64,000 nucleotides of DNA from JAFIEN01 sp051859505 (GCA_051859505.1 JBHYFN010000007.1:1-64000); one strand, 5' to 3'; shown: positions 1-8,408, counted from the stretch's first letter. Notes: generated by a model from the sequence alone, not told the origin. Translations and numbers: made by a program.

Positions 1-1304
1 CCCGTGTCGGTCACCAGGACCTGGTCCTCGATCTTGATCGAGAAATCCCCCCCCTCGGGGCTGACCAGCGCCTCGATGCAGATCACCATCCCGGGCTCCA
101 GCACCACCCCCTCGAAGGCGCCCGGCATGAAGCCGTCGGGATAGGTCACGTAGGGCCATTCGTCGCAAAGCCCCACACCGTGCATCTTGCAGCTGTATTT
201 CTGCCGCTGATACTCGGGCGCCAGCACATGCCCCTCCAGTGACAACTCGTCCACGCTGACCCCGGGGCGCAGCCGCGCGAAATGGTCGTCAAGATGGTCG
301 CGCGCATGGCGCATCGCCGCGACCATCGCGTTCGAGGGCGGGCGGTCCCCGATCCACCATGTCCGGCTGATATCGACGCAGAAGCCATAGGCGCCGATCA
401 GGTCGGTATCGAAGGCCACCACCTCGTTCATCTGCACGATCCGCGGCCCGCATTCCTGGAACCAGGGGTTCGTCCGGGGTCCCGAGGCCAGAAGCCGCGT
501 CTCGATCCATTCGCCGCCCCGGCGGATGTTGCCGGCGTGCAGCACGGCCCAGATGTCATCCTCGCTGACCCCGCCTTTCGGCACCTCTGTGCGCGCGAAA
601 TGCTCCATCTCGGCCACCGCCGCCTCGCAGGCGTGATGGGCACAGCGCATCGCAAGGATCTCGTCGGGGCCCTTCACCGCGCGGGCGCGCTCGGTCAGAA
701 CCTCGCCCTCGAGCACCTCGAACCCGGCGCGTTCCAGCGCGCGCAGGCCGTGGACCATGATCTTGTCCACCGCGAGCCGCCGATTGGCCCCGGCATGTTC
801 GGCCATCACCTCACCCACCTGCCCGGCGAAGGAGGCGGCGTCCTTCGCGGTATTCTCGCCGCTCGTGTTGTAGAAGAAGGCCGCGCCCGAGCGGATCTCC
901 TTCACCAGCGGGTTGAACCCGACAAGGAAAGGCGCGTTGCGGTATTCCCAGATGACCATATGCCCGTCGGCGCAGACCATGCAGGCGCGGAACGGGTTGT
1001 GGCTGTTCCAGAGCTGCATGTTGGTCGTGTCGGTCGCGTAGCGGATGTTGAGCGGGTCGAACAGCAGAAGCGCGCCGATATCCCGCGCGACAAGCTGATC
1101 CACCAGCCGCTGCAGCCGGTAGGCGCGCATCGCCGTCAGGTCGGGCGGGGCCAGGCCCGCCGCGGCCCATTCTGCAAAGGCAAGCTGGGTCGGCCCGATC
1201 TCGACCCGGTCGTTGTCATTGGGGCTGCCGTCGGCAAGGCGCTCGCCCTTCGTCGGGTCGATCTTGCGGCGGTCGCTGTAGCGGCTATTGAATGGGCTGT
1301 TCAT
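1..1304 (-). CDS. dddP: DddP-type DMSP lyase (M24 metallopeptidase fold), C-terminus cut by window edge
   Basis: DddP cleaves dimethylsulfoniopropionate to dimethyl sulfide and acrylate in the cytoplasm, using a creatinase/M24 fold converted from peptidase to lyase. The reading frame is open from ATG at 1304 to the window edge, 434 codons; the family is about 447 residues, so only a short tail is missing. Seen directly: the N-terminal block IGPTQLAFAEWAAAG, a pita-bread metal site with Asp299 and Asp301 in FDTDLIG, Asp311 in CVDIS, His375 in HGVGLCDEW, Glu411 and Glu426, plus Tyr370 and Asp381. With an offset of four or five residues these match the six iron ligands, Tyr366 and proposed base Asp377 that I recall for the Ruegeria lacuscaerulensis enzyme. 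True M24 peptidases share the metal ligands but not the LCDEW context. It is divergent from the DUF3445 gene. An M24 paralogue of other function is the main alternative. Confidence 0.82.
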   Translation of the reverse strand, partial: MNSPFNSRYSDRRKIDPTKGERLADGSPNDNDRVEIGPTQLAFAEWAAAGLAPPDLTAMRAYRLQRLVDQLVARDIGALLLFDPLNIRYATDTTNMQLWNSHNPFRACMVCADGHMVIWEYRNAPFLVGFNPLVKEIRSGAAFFYNTSGENTAKDAASFAGQVGEVMAEHAGANRRLAVDKIMVHGLRALERAGFEVLEGEVLTERARAVKGPDEILAMRCAHHACEAAVAEMEHFARTEVPKGGVSEDDIWAVLHAGNIRRGGEWIETRLLASGPRTNPWFQECGPRIVQMNEVVAFDTDLIGAYGFCVDISRTWWIGDRPPSNAMVAAMRHARDHLDDHFARLRPGVSVDELSLEGHVLAPEYQRQKYSCKMHGVGLCDEWPYVTYPDGFMPGAFEGVVLEPGMVICIEALVSPEGGDFSIKIEDQVLVTDT

Positions 1305-1402
1305 CAAGGCACCTTGCAAGGAGATGACCGCATGTTCCTTCGGGGCGGAGGCGGAGGCTGGTTCGACTGCGACAAGGCCATGTCGCGGAAAGGGTGCCGG
1401 CG

Positions 1403-2161
1403 ATGAGCGCCCTTCTGCAGGACAGCATCCCCGCCGACCAGCTGGCCGCCGCAGCCCGCGCCCTGCCGCAGATGGCGCCCGTGGCGCCGGGCGACTGGCT
1501 GCGGATCGACGGCGCCTATGGGCCGCAGCTGGCCGAGAAGGCCCGGTTGGTCGCAGAGAGATCCGCTGACGTGATCGGCCTCTTGCCGGGAGCGGAAGAG
1601 GCGGCCGCGGAACTGCTTGAGACGGTGTTGGCGGAGCTGTCGTCGAGGACGGATTTCGAGGTCGCGCGCGACGCGGTGATCCGGCCCGACGGGATCCGGG
1701 TCGGGGTCGACCGCGCGGCACCGCTGGAGACCCTGTCGCGGCTGGTGCAGGAGGATTTCTGCATCCAACAGAAGCATGGCGCCGAACATGTGCTGACCGC
1801 CGCACTTCTGTGCTTTCCTGCCGCCTGGACCCTGGCCGAGAAGATCGGACAGCCCCTGACGCGGATCCATGTGCCGGTGGCGCGCTATGATGCGGGCATC
1901 GCCACACGGGTGCAGCGGATGTTCGACATGGTCCGCCCGGAGCAGCCCCTCTGGCGGGCGAACCTCCTGGCCTATGACGATCCCCGCCTGTTCCAGCCCC
2001 ATACGGAGGCCGCTCCCCGGCCGGTCGGCAGCGCCGGATCGGCCTATCTGCGCAGCGAGCGGCAGGTGATCCGGCGGTTGCCCCGCAGCGGTGCGGTGGT
2101 CTTTTCGATCCACACGACGGTTGTTGCCCGGCAGCGCCAGGAGCCGGCCGGGGTCGCCTGA
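1403..2161 (+). CDS. heme-dependent oxidative N-demethylase family protein (DUF3445)
   Basis: 252 residues from ATG at 1403; an in-frame GTG nine bases upstream is possible. The C-terminal block LRSERQVIRRLPRSGAVVF followed by SIHTT is the hallmark of DUF3445, the PAS-like heme domain found in the oxidative N-demethylase HODM and in the DmmA subunit of dimethylamine monooxygenase. Those enzymes bind heme and oxidatively demethylate small amines. The preceding block with QQKHGAEH and the PVARYD segment fit the heme pocket region. The gene stands alone here, without the ferredoxin-reductase or GcvT-like partner subunits of Dmm, so substrate and electron donor are unknown. Divergent position beside dddP suggests use of methylated nitrogen/sulfur osmolytes, but that is inference. 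No downstream partner is cotranscribed; a recurrent GC-rich element follows its stop. Confidence 0.72.
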   Translation: MSALLQDSIPADQLAAAARALPQMAPVAPGDWLRIDGAYGPQLAEKARLVAERSADVIGLLPGAEEAAAELLETVLAELSSRTDFEVARDAVIRPDGIRVGVDRAAPLETLSRLVQEDFCIQQKHGAEHVLTAALLCFPAAWTLAEKIGQPLTRIHVPVARYDAGIATRVQRMFDMVRPEQPLWRANLLAYDDPRLFQPHTEAAPRPVGSAGSAYLRSERQVIRRLPRSGAVVFSIHTTVVARQRQEPAGVA

Positions 2162-2175
2162 GCGGAGAGAAGCGA

Positions 2176-2239
2176 GGGGGGCTCTGCCCCCCGGCTTCGC
2201 CTCCCCCCGGGATATTTTCGAACAAAAGAAGCAGGGGGC
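2176..2239. repeat. recurrent GC-rich intergenic element, copy 1
   Basis: A compact element begins with GGGGGGCTCTGCCCCCC (a self-complementary hairpin), continues through CTCCCCCCGGGATATTTT and ends AACAAAAGAAGCAGGGG. The same three blocks in the same order recur at 9910-9980. It sits 15 bases after the stop of the DUF3445 gene, between convergent genes, so it may act as a transcription end signal. Similar elements are common between genes in this bacterial group, from memory. Confidence 0.8.
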
Positions 2240-2334
2240 GGTTTTCGCGGGTCAGGCGGCGCGCCGCCGGGTCGGGCTTGCGGGGCGAGACGGAGAGGGG
2301 CGACGGGCGCGCGTGTCGGCCGGCGCAACGAAGA

Positions 2335-2358
2335 CGGGCATCCCTTTCGGGATGCCCG
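2335..2358 (-). terminator. probable intrinsic terminator of glnA
   Basis: Perfect 10-bp stem CGGGCATCCC / GGGATGCCCG with a TTTC loop, lying 57 bases past the glnA stop. On the minus strand the stem is followed by a weakly T-rich stretch (TCTTCGTT). Convergent with the DUF3445 gene. Confidence 0.65.
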
Positions 2359-2414
2359 CAGGTGTTGAGAGCCGGGCCGGGGGAGGCGCGTGCCGCCCCT
2401 GACCTCGGGGGCGT

Positions 2415-3821
2415 TCAGCAGGAGTAGTAGTACTTGTACTCCACCGGGTGCGGCGTGTGTTCGAAGGCATAGACCTCGTCCCACTTGAGCGCCATGTAGC
2501 CCTCGAGCTGGTCCTTGGTGAAGACGCCGCCGGCGAGCAGGAAGTCGTGATCGGCCTCGAGGCTTTCCAGCGCCTCGCGCAGGCTGCCGCAGACCGTCGG
2601 GATCGCGGCCAGTTCTTCGGGCGGCAGATCGTAGAGATCCTTGTCCGAGGAGGGGCCGGGGTCGATCTTGTTCTTGATGCCGTCGATGCCCGCCATCAGA
2701 AGTGCCGCGAAGCACAGATAGGGGTTGGCCGAGGGATCGGGGAAGCGGGCCTCGACGCGCTTGGCCTTGGGCGATTCGGCCCACGGGATCCGGATGCAGC
2801 CCGACCGGTTGCGCGCCGAATAGGCCCGCAGCACCGGGGCTTCGAAGCCCGGGATCAGGCGCTTGTAGCTGTTGGTGCCGGGGTTGGTCAGCGCGTTCAG
2901 CGCCTTGGCATGCTTGAGGATGCCGCCGATATACCACAGCGCCTCCTGGCTCAGGTCGGCGTATTTGTCGCCGGCGAAGAGCGGCTTGCCGTCCTTCCAG
3001 ATCGACATGTTGACATGCATCCCCGAGCCGTTGTCGCCGGCGATCGGCTTGGGCATGAAGGTCGCGGTCTTGCCATAGGCATCGGCCACGTTGTGGATGA
3101 TGTACTTGTACTTCTGGATCTCGTCGGCCTGATGGGTGAGCGAGCCGAAGATCAGGCCCAGCTCGTGCTGCGAGGAGGCGACCTCGTGGTGGTGCTTGTC
3201 CACCTTCATGCCGATCCGCTTCATCGTGGACAGCATTTCCGAGCGCAGGTCCTGGGCATGGTCGATCGGGTTCACGGGGAAATAGCCGCCCTTCACGCCG
3301 GGACGGTGGCCCATGTTGCCGGCCTCGTATTCCGTATCGGTGTTCCAGGCGGAATCCGCGCCGTCGACCTCGAAGCTGACCTTGTTCATGGCGACCGAGT
3401 AGCGGACGTTGTCGAAGACAAAGAACTCGGCTTCGGGTCCGAAATAGGACACGTCGCCGATGCCGCTGGACTTCAGATAGGCCTCGGCCTTGACAGCCGT
3501 GCCGCGGGGGTCGCGGTCATAGGGTTCCATCGTGTCGGGCTCGACCACGTTGCAATGCACGCAGACCGTCTTTTCGGCATAGAACGGATCGACATAGGCG
3601 CTTGCCGGATCGGGCAGAAGCTTCATGTCGGACTGGTCGATCGACTTCCAGCCGGCGACCGACGAGCCGTCGAACATGAAGCCTTCCTCGATGAAATCCT
3701 CATCCACCAGATCGGCGACGACTGTCACGTGCTGCAGCTTGCCGCGCGGATCGGTAAAGCGGATATCGACGTATTCGGCCTCCTCGTCCTTGATCAGCTT
3801 GAGAATCTTGTCCTTGCTCAT
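2415..3821 (-). CDS. glnA: glutamine synthetase type I
   Basis: ATP-dependent condensation of glutamate and ammonia to glutamine, the entry step of nitrogen assimilation; a dodecameric cytoplasmic enzyme. The 468-residue product has the expected length and starts MSKDKILKLIKDEEAEYVD. Visible blocks include the beta-grasp N-terminus, the metal-binding EAEFFVFD and KHHHEVA segments, NGSGMHVN, the PGTNSYKRL ATP/glutamate loop and the SDKDLYDLPPEE loop whose tyrosine is the adenylylation site, so the enzyme is expected to be controlled by GlnE. It lies 54 bases downstream of glnB, as in most alphaproteobacteria, and is probably cotranscribed with it, with a hairpin terminator after the stop. Confidence 0.98.
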   Translation of the reverse strand: MSKDKILKLIKDEEAEYVDIRFTDPRGKLQHVTVVADLVDEDFIEEGFMFDGSSVAGWKSIDQSDMKLLPDPASAYVDPFYAEKTVCVHCNVVEPDTMEPYDRDPRGTAVKAEAYLKSSGIGDVSYFGPEAEFFVFDNVRYSVAMNKVSFEVDGADSAWNTDTEYEAGNMGHRPGVKGGYFPVNPIDHAQDLRSEMLSTMKRIGMKVDKHHHEVASSQHELGLIFGSLTHQADEIQKYKYIIHNVADAYGKTATFMPKPIAGDNGSGMHVNMSIWKDGKPLFAGDKYADLSQEALWYIGGILKHAKALNALTNPGTNSYKRLIPGFEAPVLRAYSARNRSGCIRIPWAESPKAKRVEARFPDPSANPYLCFAALLMAGIDGIKNKIDPGPSSDKDLYDLPPEELAAIPTVCGSLREALESLEADHDFLLAGGVFTKDQLEGYMALKWDEVYAFEHTPHPVEYKYYYSC

Positions 3822-3875
3822 GTCTTGGCTTCCCCTTGTAAAAGACGTTGGTTTCGGGCGGTCGGTCGGGCGCTC

Positions 3876-4214
3876 TCAGAGCGCGTCCTCGCCCGATTCG
3901 CGGGTGCGGATGCGGATCGCCTGTTCGACGGGCGAAACGAAGATCTTGCCGTCCCCGATCTTGTCGGTCTTGGCCGCACCGATGATCGCATCGATCGCCG
4001 CCTCGACCTGGTCGTCGGCCAGAACCACCTCGATCTTTACCTTGGGCAGGAAATCCACAACGTATTCCGCGCCGCGATAAAGCTCGGTATGGCCCTTCTG
4101 GCGGCCGAAACCCTTGACCTCGACCACCGACAGGCCCTGCACGCCGACATCCTGAAGCGCTTCCTTCACCTCATCGAGCTTGAAGGGTTTGATCACCGCC
4201 TCGATCTTCTTCAT
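3876..4214 (-). CDS. glnB: nitrogen regulatory protein P-II
   Basis: A 112-residue PII signalling trimer that reports 2-oxoglutarate, ATP and glutamine status to NtrB, the GlnE adenylyltransferase and other targets. The uridylylation tyrosine is residue 51 in the T-loop ELYRGAEY, preceded by GRQKGH; the C-terminal VSPVEQAIRIRTRE strand is also typical. ATG at 4214 is preceded on its strand by AAGGAGAA. First gene of the glnB-glnA unit. I looked for a convincing sigma-54 or NtrC site in the 170 bases upstream and did not find one that I would call. Confidence 0.97.
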   Translation of the reverse strand: MKKIEAVIKPFKLDEVKEALQDVGVQGLSVVEVKGFGRQKGHTELYRGAEYVVDFLPKVKIEVVLADDQVEAAIDAIIGAAKTDKIGDGKIFVSPVEQAIRIRTRESGEDAL

Positions 4215-4387
4215 GGCGTGCTTCTCCTTGCATTGGCCTTAACCGGCGTGAGACCATCAAAGTCGGACCGGGACAATTCACGCCTCCGGGGAAGCCGATC
4301 CGACCGAGACGAATCCGACATAGGAGATGAAATTGTGATCGCTTTGATTGTTTTTTGGGCAGCGTGAGAAAAGTGCCTGACCATAAC

Positions 4388-5944
4388 ATGTGCGAAGTCC
4401 TGACTTCCGCCCAGATGCGCGCCATCGAGGCCGCTGCGATCGCCACGGGTCAGGTCACGGGGCTTGACCTGATGGAGCGGGCGGGCGCGGCCGTGGTCGA
4501 AGCCGCGCTGGCGCGCTGGCCCGCACTGGCGGAGGGGCCGCACCGCGCCGCGGTGCTGTGCGGGCCCGGCAACAACGGCGGCGACGGCTTCGTGATCGCG
4601 CGCCTTCTGGCCGGGCGCGGCTGGACAGTGGCCTGCTTCGCCTTGGGCGACCCCGCCGCCCTGCCCCCCGATGCGGCGACGAACCGGACGCGCTGGACCG
4701 CGATCGGAGAGACCCTGCCGCTTGATCATCCGACGCGCGGCGTGATGAGCGGTTTTGCCCCCCTTGAGGTGCCCGACCTGATCGTGGACGCGCTGTTCGG
4801 CACCGGTCTGACCCGGCCGCTGACGGGGCTTGGCAGGGACGCTCCCTCCGGGATCTCCGACTGGATGGAGCGGGTGATGCTGCGTGTGCCGACCGTCGCG
4901 GTCGATCTGCCCTCGGGCCTGTCGGCGGACAGCGGGCGCAATCTGGGCTGTCGGCTGCGGGCCGATCTGACCGTGACCTTCCACCGCCCCAAGCTTGGCC
5001 ATTATCTGGGCGAGGGGCCGGAGCTTTGCGGCGATCTTGTGGTCGCCGATATCGGCCTGCCGCAGCCGGGCCGCTTCGATCAGCCTGCCCCCGATGTCGT
5101 GCGGCTTGCCGGGGCCGAACCCTTCTGGCTGGCGAAACGCAAGGGGCACAAATACGGGCATGGGCATGCCCTGATCCTGGCCGGCGGCCCGGGCGAAGGC
5201 GGCGCGGCTCGGCTTTCGGCGCGCGGGGCGCTGCGGGTGGGGGCGGGGCTGGTGACGGTCGCCTGCCCGATGTCGGCCCTGTCCGAGAATGCGGCGCGGC
5301 TGGATACGGTGATGCTGCGGCCGCTTCATGATGCGGCGGCGCTCGAGCGTCTGCTGGCCGACCGGCGGTACAACGCGCTGTGTCTTGGGCCGGGCATGGG
5401 CCTTGCCCGGGCCGAGGCGCTGGTGCCGGTCGCGCTTGGCTCCGGGCGGCCGGTGGTGCTGGATGCCGATGCGCTTTCGGCCTATGCGGCCGATCCGCGG
5501 CGCCTGTTCGGGATGCTGCACGAGACCTGCATCCTGACACCGCATGATGGCGAGTTTGCCCGGCTCTTTCCCGATATCGCCGCACGCCTCGCAGACCCGG
5601 AGGGCGATCTGTCCAAGGTCGAGGCGGTGCGCGCGGCGGCCCGGCGGGCGGGTTGCGCAGTCCTGCTGAAGGGGCCCGACACGGTGATCGCGGCCCCAAA
5701 GGGATCAACCTGCCTGAGCGCGGCCCTTTACGATCGGTCCGCCCCCTGGCTGGCGACAGCGGGATCGGGGGATGTGCTGGCCGGCTTCATCACCGGCCTG
5801 CTTGCCCGCGGATTGCCAACCGTCAGTGCCGCGGCCAATGCGGCCGGGCTGCATGTGGACTGCGCGCGTCGCTTCGGGCCCGGGCTTATCGCCGAAGACC
5901 TGCCCGAGATGCTTCCGGCGGTGTTCCGGGATCTGGCGCTGTAA
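4388..5944 (+). CDS. nnr: bifunctional NAD(P)HX epimerase / ADP-dependent NAD(P)HX dehydratase
   Basis: Repairs hydrated NAD(P)H: the N-terminal YjeF domain (residues about 1-215) epimerises NAD(P)HX, and the C-terminal ribokinase-like YjeF_C domain (about 230-515) dehydrates it using ADP. Seen: GPGNNGGDGFVIARLL in the epimerase, KYGHGHALILAGG, LGPGMGLA, VLDADAL, LTPHDGEFARLF, LLKGPDTVI and the AGSGDVLAG ADP-binding motif in the dehydratase. ATG at 4388 (MCEVLTSAQMRAIE) fits family starts; the open frame extends 33 bases further upstream from a TTG. The gene is divergent from glnB, and converges on the Hint-domain gene three bases away. Confidence 0.95.
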   Translation: MCEVLTSAQMRAIEAAAIATGQVTGLDLMERAGAAVVEAALARWPALAEGPHRAAVLCGPGNNGGDGFVIARLLAGRGWTVACFALGDPAALPPDAATNRTRWTAIGETLPLDHPTRGVMSGFAPLEVPDLIVDALFGTGLTRPLTGLGRDAPSGISDWMERVMLRVPTVAVDLPSGLSADSGRNLGCRLRADLTVTFHRPKLGHYLGEGPELCGDLVVADIGLPQPGRFDQPAPDVVRLAGAEPFWLAKRKGHKYGHGHALILAGGPGEGGAARLSARGALRVGAGLVTVACPMSALSENAARLDTVMLRPLHDAAALERLLADRRYNALCLGPGMGLARAEALVPVALGSGRPVVLDADALSAYAADPRRLFGMLHETCILTPHDGEFARLFPDIAARLADPEGDLSKVEAVRAAARRAGCAVLLKGPDTVIAAPKGSTCLSAALYDRSAPWLATAGSGDVLAGFITGLLARGLPTVSAAANAAGLHVDCARRFGPGLIAEDLPEMLPAVFRDLAL

Positions 5945-5947
5945 GCC

Positions 5948-6463
5948 TCAGGCCGCGGCGGTGGCCAGCTCCAGCCCGTCGACATAAAGGATATGCGGCC
6001 GGTCGAAGACCAGCGTCACCACGCGGCGGGTCCGGGCTTCGCCGCGCAGGACGAACTGGTCATCGACCAGCTCTTCGGCCCGGATATTGGCCCGCTCGGT
6101 CCCGCGAAAGGCCTTGGCGCGCCAGTCGCGCAGGTGCAGGGCGGTACCGGACAGGATGGTGCTGTCGTATTCGGGGCGGTTCTGGCCCAGCGATCCGGCC
6201 TTGACGCAGATGACCTCGGCCTCTTCGCGGGCGAAGGTCAGGGCCACCAGACGGGCCATCCCGCTGTCGCGGGTGATGACCCGCGCGCCGGGGGTCAGAT
6301 CCTCGACCGCGCAATCGCCATCGAGCGTCAGGACCATTGCGCCTTCGCACAGGGCCAGGGCCGCCAGCGCGGGACGCGCCTCAGGCGCGGGACGGGTCAG
6401 GGCTTCGGCCCGGGTCGGGGCTTCGGAACGGGCGGTCTGGAGTTGCATCGGAAGGCCCCGCAT
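5948..6463 (-). CDS. Hint (Hedgehog/intein) domain protein
   Basis: 171 residues. After a proline/alanine-rich N-terminus of about 35 residues comes a Hint-like module: LCEGAMVLTLDGDCAVEDLT, then PGARVITRDSGMARL, and a C-terminal strand FDRPHILYVDGLEL. The cysteine in ALCEGA sits where the Hint nucleophile would be. Such short Hint proteins without an obvious extein or full C-terminal Asn are common in Rhodobacterales, usually unassigned; some members occur in larger secreted proteins. No signal peptide or membrane segment is seen. Two possible ATG starts (6463 and 6448), neither with a clear ribosome site. Function is unknown. Confidence 0.72.
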   Translation of the reverse strand: MRGLPMQLQTARSEAPTRAEALTRPAPEARPALAALALCEGAMVLTLDGDCAVEDLTPGARVITRDSGMARLVALTFAREEAEVICVKAGSLGQNRPEYDSTILSGTALHLRDWRAKAFRGTERANIRAEELVDDQFVLRGEARTRRVVTLVFDRPHILYVDGLELATAAA

Positions 6464-6621
6464 CGGATTTCTGTCAGGGTCAGGATTGCGGCGAAATGTG
6501 GCAAGAAAAGGTTAATCCGCGTCCATTTTTGCGATGTCGTTTTCCCCTCGCATCCCCTGCACCGCTTTGCTAGACACCGCGCAATTCCGGCGGCGGGGCA
6601 ACCCGTCGCCGCAAGGCATGT

Positions 6622-6706
6622 GCGGGTGTGGCGGAACTGGTAGACGCACCAGATTTAGGTTCTGGCGCCGCGAGGCGTGGGGGTTCGAGTCCCTTCACCC
6701 GCACCA
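6622..6706 (+). tRNA. tRNA-Leu (TAG)
   Basis: Cloverleaf of 85 bases with encoded CCA: acceptor GCGGGTG / CACCCGC, anticodon stem CCAGA / TCTGG with loop TTTAGGT giving anticodon TAG, a long variable arm typical of leucine tRNAs, and T-arm GGGGTTCGAGTCCCTT. It lies 48 bases upstream of tig. Confidence 0.97.
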
Positions 6707-6754
6707 GATCGGATTGGCCGGACAGGGAAAGCCGGCCCAGGAAAGGACGACGAT

Positions 6755-8086
6755 ATGCAGGTCACCGAGACCCTGAACGAAGGTCTGAAGCGCGGGTATT
6801 CGATCACCGTTACCGCCGCGGCTCTTGACGAGAAAGTCACCGAGAAGCTGCTCGAGGCCCAGCCCGGGATCGAGATGAAGGGCTTTCGCAAGGGCAAGGT
6901 GCCGATGGCGCTGCTGCGCAAGCAGTTCGGCCAGCGTCTTCTGGGCGAGGCGATGCAGGAAAGCATCGACGGCGCCCTTTCGGCCCATATGGAACAGACC
7001 GGCGACCGGCCTGCGATGCAGCCCGAGGTCAAGATGGCCAATCCCGAGTGGAAAGAGGGCGATGACGTCGAGGTGACGGTCGAATACGAACGCCTGCCCG
7101 ATGTGCCCGAGGTCGATCTGTCGGCGCTGCAGCTGACCCGGCTGGTCGTGAAGGCCGAGGATGCCGCGGTTGACGAGGCGCTGGCCAACCTTGCCGAAAA
7201 TGCCAAGAGCTTTGAGGATCGCAAGGCCAATTCCAAGGCCAAGGACGGCGATCAGGTCGTGATCGACTTCGTCGGCAAGATCGACGGCGAGGCTTTCGAG
7301 GGCGGCGCGGCTGAAGATTACCCGCTGGTCCTGGGCTCCAACTCCTTCATTCCGGGCTTTGAAGAAGGGCTCGTGGGCGTCAAGGTCGGCGAGGTGAAGG
7401 ATGTCGAGGTTTCCTTCCCCGAAGAGTATCAGGCCCCGCATCTGGCCGGGAAGGCCGCGGTCTTTACCTGCACCGTCAAGGCGGTGAAGGCACCCGTGGC
7501 CGCCAAGATCGACGATGAGCTGGCCAAGCAGTTCGGCGCCGAGGATCTGGCCGCGCTGAAGGCGCAGATTTCCGAGCGGCTCGAGGCGGAATATGCCGGG
7601 GCCGCCCGCGCGGTGGCCAAGCGCGGCCTTCTGGACGCGCTCGACAAGGTGGTGGAATTCGACCTGCCCGAAAGCCTTGTCACCGCCGAGGCGGGCCAGA
7701 TCGCCCATCAGCTCTGGCACGAGGAACATCCCGAGGTCCACGACCACAACCACGACACGATCGAGCCCACGGACGAGCATCGCCGGCTGGCCGTGCGTCG
7801 TGTCAAGCTGGGGCTGTTTCTGGCCGATGTCGGCCAGAAGGCCGAGGTGAAGGTCACCGACCAGGAGCTGACCCAGGCGATCATCGCCCAGGCCCGCCAG
7901 TATCGGGGACAGGAGCGCGAATTCTTTGAATTCGTGCAGAAGAACCTCCAGGCGCGCCAGCAGATCCAGGCCCCGATCTTTGAAGACAAGGTGATCGACC
8001 ACATCTTCGGCCTGGCGCAGGTCACCGAGCAGACCGCCAGCAAGGAAGAGCTGGAAAAGGCCGTCGAAGCGCTCGACGAGGACTGA
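6755..8086 (+). CDS. tig: trigger factor, ribosome-associated chaperone and peptidyl-prolyl isomerase
   Basis: 443 residues, near the family norm of about 430. The N-terminal ribosome-binding domain carries the signature GFRKGKVPMALLRKQFG (the G-F-R-x-G-x-x-P loop that docks on ribosomal protein L23). The central FKBP-type isomerase domain (about 150-245) shows DGDQVVIDFVGKIDGE and FIPGFEEGLVGVKVGE. The C-terminal helical chaperone arms include a histidine/acid-rich patch around residue 330 (HPEVHDHNHD). The start at 6755 is preceded by GGAAAGGACGACG. Upstream frame continues into the tRNA, so longer starts are wrong. Confidence 0.97.
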   Translation: MQVTETLNEGLKRGYSITVTAAALDEKVTEKLLEAQPGIEMKGFRKGKVPMALLRKQFGQRLLGEAMQESIDGALSAHMEQTGDRPAMQPEVKMANPEWKEGDDVEVTVEYERLPDVPEVDLSALQLTRLVVKAEDAAVDEALANLAENAKSFEDRKANSKAKDGDQVVIDFVGKIDGEAFEGGAAEDYPLVLGSNSFIPGFEEGLVGVKVGEVKDVEVSFPEEYQAPHLAGKAAVFTCTVKAVKAPVAAKIDDELAKQFGAEDLAALKAQISERLEAEYAGAARAVAKRGLLDALDKVVEFDLPESLVTAEAGQIAHQLWHEEHPEVHDHNHDTIEPTDEHRRLAVRRVKLGLFLADVGQKAEVKVTDQELTQAIIAQARQYRGQEREFFEFVQKNLQARQQIQAPIFEDKVIDHIFGLAQVTEQTASKEELEKAVEALDED

Positions 8087-8090
8087 GTTC

Positions 8091-8382
8091 GTAGGGTGGG
8101 TTTCACCCACCCTACGCGGCAACCTCCCGGGGCCGCCGCCGGACAGATCGGCGCCTCACGCCAGGGAAAGCAAGAACCTGTGACGAAGACACGGGGATCA
8201 GCGAGCCCAGGGCGATGCGCTGCGGAGGCAGATCGACGGGCCCCATCTGGGCTGTCCGGCAGTCTGTCGCGCAGCGGGTTTCGGCAGAAGGCGGCCCGCC
8301 CTTCCTTGCGGTAGGGTGGGCGAAGCCCACGTTCCGGAAACCGGGCCGGGGTGGGGTCGCGCGTGGGCTTTGCCCACCCTAC
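8091..8382. repeat. repeat-bounded element with 10-bp inverted ends
   Basis: This fills the 374-base gap between tig and rplI. The left end is a perfect hairpin GTAGGGTGGGT-TTC-ACCCACCCTAC (8091-8115). The right side has GTAGGGTGGGCGAAGCCCACG (split here: GTAGGGTGGG then CGAAGCCCACG, 8311-8331) and its inverted counterpart ending TTTGCCCACCCTAC (8362-8382). Thus the outermost 10 bases, GTAGGGTGGG and CCCACCCTAC, are inverted repeats about 290 bp apart. No coding frame is supported inside and no target duplication is obvious. It looks like a miniature repeat element. Confidence 0.6.
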
Positions 8383-8408
8383 ATCACCAATGCCCACTGA
8401 AAGAAAAA

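Noticed and set aside
282..1406. 374-codon open frame on the plus strand across dddP
   Set aside because: It is antisense to a strongly conserved gene, has no recognisable domain and reflects the high GC content that leaves alternative frames open.
2448..4367. 639-codon plus-strand frame across glnA and glnB
   Set aside because: Antisense to two certain genes and composed of low-complexity residues typical of GC-rich antisense translation.
4215..4387. Sigma-54/NtrC promoter ahead of glnB
   Set aside because: Expected by analogy, but no TGGCAC-N5-TTGC-like pair could be seen clearly; not called.
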